From a virus, in IMG/VR virus record IMGVR_UViG_3300029319_000263, positions 1 through 32,137 of that record: DNA of 32,137 nucleotides. One strand, 5' to 3'. How positions within the stretch are numbered: the stretch's first letter is position 1; each line of letters begins with the position of its first letter. The position numbers and the translations under genes were made by a program. Positions 29,593-32,137 of the stretch are shown in pieces. The notes under the pieces were generated by a model, which was given only the letters and a program-made list of their open reading frames with translations, did no database searches and was not told the origin of the DNA.

Positions 29593-31461
29593 TTACCAAT
29601 TAGAGACAAAATTCGAGTTTTTAGTCGAATTAGTACGATTTAATGATAGCTTACTATCCTTTTTAGGTTCAGAGGGATTTAATCTTCTTTCAAATTGTTC
29701 AAAAATTGTTCTTCTGTCATATTTTTGCAATAATCTTTGCCAAGCAGCATATGCGTATACCATTTCATCAAGAGCTTCATTTCTTGCATTACTTTTTTTA
29801 ACCCAAATACGTTCTTGATATCCATGCTTATATCTAAGCACTTGTCTCTCTGCCGTTAACTCTTCAAAATAATCATGTGTGATTGTTGGGTAGAAATGAA
29901 TATATCCTTCCCCCGGTTCTGCATCTTTTAATTTATTGTGAAGTGTTGATTTTATAACATCTACTCCTACAGGAAATAACTGAACACCCCTTTTCAATGC
30001 TTTACCAGAAAAATTAATATCTACCTTACTTGGTTTACCAATAGGAGGTTTTCCTTTTTGTCCCATACCCTTAACTCCAATCAATCCGAGCTGTGTTCTT
30101 TCTCTTACATACTGATAAACCTCTTGTGTGAAATGACCACCTGTATCAATCGCAGCACTATCAATCTTCATCTTTTTACCGTCCTCGTTTGTATATTCAC
30201 TCATCAACACCTCATCCATCTGTTTCCATAGATCAGCTCTTGCAGGGCTACCATAAATAACCTTTCTATCTATCAAATACATTTCCTCGTTACGTCCTAT
30301 ACCCCAAAGGCTCATAGAAAGCCTGTCATCTTGTACGTCACATCCGAGACACAAACTGAGAACGCTACTAGGTGGTGTGCCTTGATTGTAAGTCTCAAGT
30401 GATGCTCTTTCCATAAGACCTTCTGCACCAACTTTACTCGCATATTGATCTTCCCAAACGTCCCCTAAAATCGTATTGATCCATGTTTTTAACTGCTCTG
30501 GATCATCCTTACTTTGTAAAAATTCCTCGACAAGATTAGACCAACTAGCATTTGGCGAATAAGAATATGCAGCCCATATATGAAATCCAACGTGTTTTGG
30601 ATTACCTGGTGCTGTAGCTCGCCACTCTCCTCTTTCTACCATCCATCTTTTTTTACTATGTGGAATTAAACAGCCACAATCTTCACAAGCATAAGCAACT
30701 GTATCAGGATCATTATCTCGCCACTTCATATTTGACCATTTTAGATATTGCATATGATTGCATTCTGGACAAGGGACGTAATAACGCATTTGGTTAGTTT
30801 GCAAGAACAATCTTTCTATACGACTAAAATCTTTTATCGTTGGTGTTGATCCAGCTACTATTTTTCGATTCCAATAATATTCTGTTCTCCTAATACCAAG
30901 TTTTATCTGATCTCCTTCTGTACCTGCTGAAGCACTATAGCCATCTACCTCATCAAAAAGAACAATACGTCTAGATACTCTTCTAAAACCTCTAGCACTA
31001 TTACTACCAACTAAAGATAATGTACCTCCGGGGAAATTTTTCTGTAATAACGTGTTATTTCCATCTTTTGATTTTGGATCACTTACTAATCCATGCAAAC
31101 AAGGTGTATCCCTTAACATCGGAGCTATCTCTTCCTTAGAATAACCCTGACAATCTTCTATTGTTGGCTGACAAACCATAATAGGACAGGGATCTTGGTG
31201 TATATGATATGCAATAATATGATTTAAAATTTTAGAATATCCGACTCTCGCAGACTTCATAACTGTTACTTGTTCGACATTTGGATCAGTTATGGCATCC
31301 ATAATTCCTTTTTGATATGGAAGTGTTCTCCACCTGCCACCTTCTGCTGAACTTTCTGCTGATAAATAAGCGTTTTTATCTGCCCATTGGCTCAAACTAA
31401 GCTTTTTAGGCGGTTTAAACGACAAATAAGCTTTTTTTTCGAGTTTTAAGAGGTTATTCAT
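29593..31461 (-). CDS. A: Terminase large subunit, GpA family (622 aa)
   Basis: 622 residues (lambda gpA 641). The variant Walker A is MKSARVGYSK (K69 to K77), the same core as lambda gpA. Walker B is IVLFDEVDGY (166-175). A zinc-finger-like pair CPEC (231-234) and CEDC (259-262) lies between ATPase and nuclease parts. The nuclease domain begins around residue 370 with CLGCDVQDDRL, where D375 is the likely metal-binding Asp. It packages DNA and cuts at cos sites together with the small subunit. Its start overlaps the small terminase stop (ATGA). The last ~30 residues are basic. Confidence 0.95.
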   Translation of the reverse strand: MNNLLKLEKKAYLSFKPPKKLSLSQWADKNAYLSAESSAEGGRWRTLPYQKGIMDAITDPNVEQVTVMKSARVGYSKILNHIIAYHIHQDPCPIMVCQPTIEDCQGYSKEEIAPMLRDTPCLHGLVSDPKSKDGNNTLLQKNFPGGTLSLVGSNSARGFRRVSRRIVLFDEVDGYSASAGTEGDQIKLGIRRTEYYWNRKIVAGSTPTIKDFSRIERLFLQTNQMRYYVPCPECNHMQYLKWSNMKWRDNDPDTVAYACEDCGCLIPHSKKRWMVERGEWRATAPGNPKHVGFHIWAAYSYSPNASWSNLVEEFLQSKDDPEQLKTWINTILGDVWEDQYASKVGAEGLMERASLETYNQGTPPSSVLSLCLGCDVQDDRLSMSLWGIGRNEEMYLIDRKVIYGSPARADLWKQMDEVLMSEYTNEDGKKMKIDSAAIDTGGHFTQEVYQYVRERTQLGLIGVKGMGQKGKPPIGKPSKVDINFSGKALKRGVQLFPVGVDVIKSTLHNKLKDAEPGEGYIHFYPTITHDYFEELTAERQVLRYKHGYQERIWVKKSNARNEALDEMVYAYAAWQRLLQKYDRRTIFEQFERRLNPSEPKKDSKLSLNRTNSTKNSNFVSNW

Positions 31462-31964
31462 GCTACTGACAACTCCTCTAACGCTTCACGAACAATATCG
31501 TCTAAACAAGACACCGCATTTGCATCTAAATCAGGTATTCTTTGTTTTGCTTTAGCCGGGATACCTAATAATTTGGTTCGAGCATTGGTAATAATGTCGC
31601 ACCACTTATTTTCAACATCTTCCATAGGCACTAGCTCACTTTCTTTTACTTTTCGATCAAGTTCTAATAATTCTGCTTTCAAATGCTCTGTTCTTGCTTT
31701 ACTTTCTTCATATTCTGGTATTGATTCATCTGTTTTACTAAGTCGGGATTTATGGACAACTACATTATTGTCCTTAGATGTAGTTCTTACTCTTTTGAAA
31801 GCAGATTTGCTATACCACTCTTTTTCTAATGTATCGCTGTTAATAACAATCTTTCCTTTGTCATCCGTCATAGCTGTAAGACGGCCTTCTTTTATAGCAC
31901 CATATACAGCCTGGATAGTTACACCCATTTTTTCTGCTGCTTCTTTTCTGGTTATCAGAGGCAT
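31458..31964 (-). CDS. Terminase small subunit, Nu1-like (168 aa)
   Basis: 168 residues. The N-terminal ~50 residues (TRKEAAEKMGVTIQAVYGAI KEGRL) form a winged helix-turn-helix of the MerR/excisionase type, as in lambda Nu1, which binds the cos region. A coiled-coil region (83-115, ARTEHLKAELLELDRKVKES) follows, then (E)LVPMEDVENKW, ARTKLLGIPAKAKQRIP and a C-terminal helix, the oligomerisation/large-subunit contact part. An AAGGAA purine run is about 14 nt before ATG 31964. It is the first gene of the minus-strand late unit, and repeats upstream may be its target. Confidence 0.88.
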   Translation of the reverse strand: MPLITRKEAAEKMGVTIQAVYGAIKEGRLTAMTDDKGKIVINSDTLEKEWYSKSAFKRVRTTSKDNNVVVHKSRLSKTDESIPEYEESKARTEHLKAELLELDRKVKESELVPMEDVENKWCDIITNARTKLLGIPAKAKQRIPDLDANAVSCLDDIVREALEELSVA

Positions 31965-32015
31965 ATAAAAATGTAAATTCCTTACACTTCTTACAATAGC
32001 GTAAATATTATTTCG

Positions 32016-32024
32016 TGGTATAAT
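32016..32024 (+). promoter_or_regulatory. Extended -10 promoter pointing right
   Basis: TGGTATAAT (32016-32024) is a perfect extended -10 element (TGnTATAAT), which needs no good -35. None is present at the right spacing; TTACAA at 31991 is too far. It points away from the terminase operon toward genes beyond the window. It is a sequence match only. Confidence 0.4.
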
Positions 32025-32054
32025 TCCGCATTTTTACTAGCTTTTTCATAGATA

Positions 32055-32081
32055 TTGTCTCACTTGTCTCATGGGCTGAGA
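32055..32081. repeat. Direct and inverted repeats upstream of terminase (candidate cos/TerS site)
   Basis: TTGTCTCAC (32055-32063) is followed at once by TTGTCTCAT (32064-32072), eight of nine bases identical, and TCTCA (32067-32071) is mirrored by TGAGA (32077-32081). In lambda-type phages the packaging site sits just upstream of the small terminase gene and carries repeated binding sites for the small subunit, so this is a reasonable candidate. The 31965-32137 gap has no gene of its own in the window. Confidence 0.35.
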
Positions 32082-32137
32082 TTTGTAAGAACATTTATGC
32101 CGTTGTGCCTAGAAAAAATTTGCGATTTGAAACCAAC

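Noticed and set aside
1-32137. CRISPR array, tRNA genes, integrase or lysis enzymes
   Set aside because: I saw no regularly spaced repeats, no cloverleaf sequence and no integrase or endolysin motif; only holin-like membrane proteins without a partner.

Overview
The window looks like the late (structural) half of a tailed phage of the siphovirus type with a lambda-like gene order. It is AT-rich (roughly 35-38 % G+C by eye) and gene-dense, with 1-17 nt junctions and many ATGA or TAATG stop/start overlaps. Several small accessory proteins (CxxC zinc ribbons, a short TDN-VDD membrane peptide, small one-helix membrane proteins, a set of exported Ser/Thr-rich proteins) and the modular tail fibres resemble, from memory, proteins of marine cyanophages. 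My best guess is therefore a phage or prophage of marine picocyanobacteria. The sequence itself contains no photosynthesis gene that would prove the host.

Right to left (minus strand, about 31.96 kb down to 3.87 kb) runs one long late transcription unit. It begins with small terminase (31458-31964), large terminase of the GpA family (29593-31461), a gpW-like connector with an extra N-terminal domain (29004-29588), portal (27451-29004), and a 916-residue protein joining two head-associated N-terminal domains, a Tudor-like domain, an HK97-type prohead protease and the major capsid protein (24698-27448). A small HeH/LEM-like head protein and a decoration-like protein follow. A clear intrinsic terminator (23946-23971) separates these from the head-tail joining and tail genes: gpFII-like, gpU-like, a 50-residue small protein, tail tube, gpG/gpGT chaperones made by a -1 frameshift on GGGAAAC, tape measure, then M, L, K, I and J homologues. 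About 8.4 kb of tail-fibre genes comes next, with shared N-terminal anchors, internal repeats and three related tip domains, interleaved with small fibre-associated proteins.

The left end (1-5.2 kb) is an accessory zone of small genes in both orientations. It holds zinc-ribbon proteins, several one-helix membrane proteins, a 21-residue lysine-rich peptide behind a good sigma-70-type promoter, and a plus-strand overlapping set (1975-3863) encoding a membrane protein and three proteins with Sec-type signal sequences. This exported set and the minus-strand membrane/zinc genes facing it (3870-5165) are the least understood part of the window.

Upstream of the small terminase gene (31965-32137) lie direct and inverted repeats that could be the packaging site, plus an extended -10 promoter pointing rightward out of the window. 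No replication, integration, lysis-enzyme, tRNA, CRISPR or reverse-transcriptase gene is visible.
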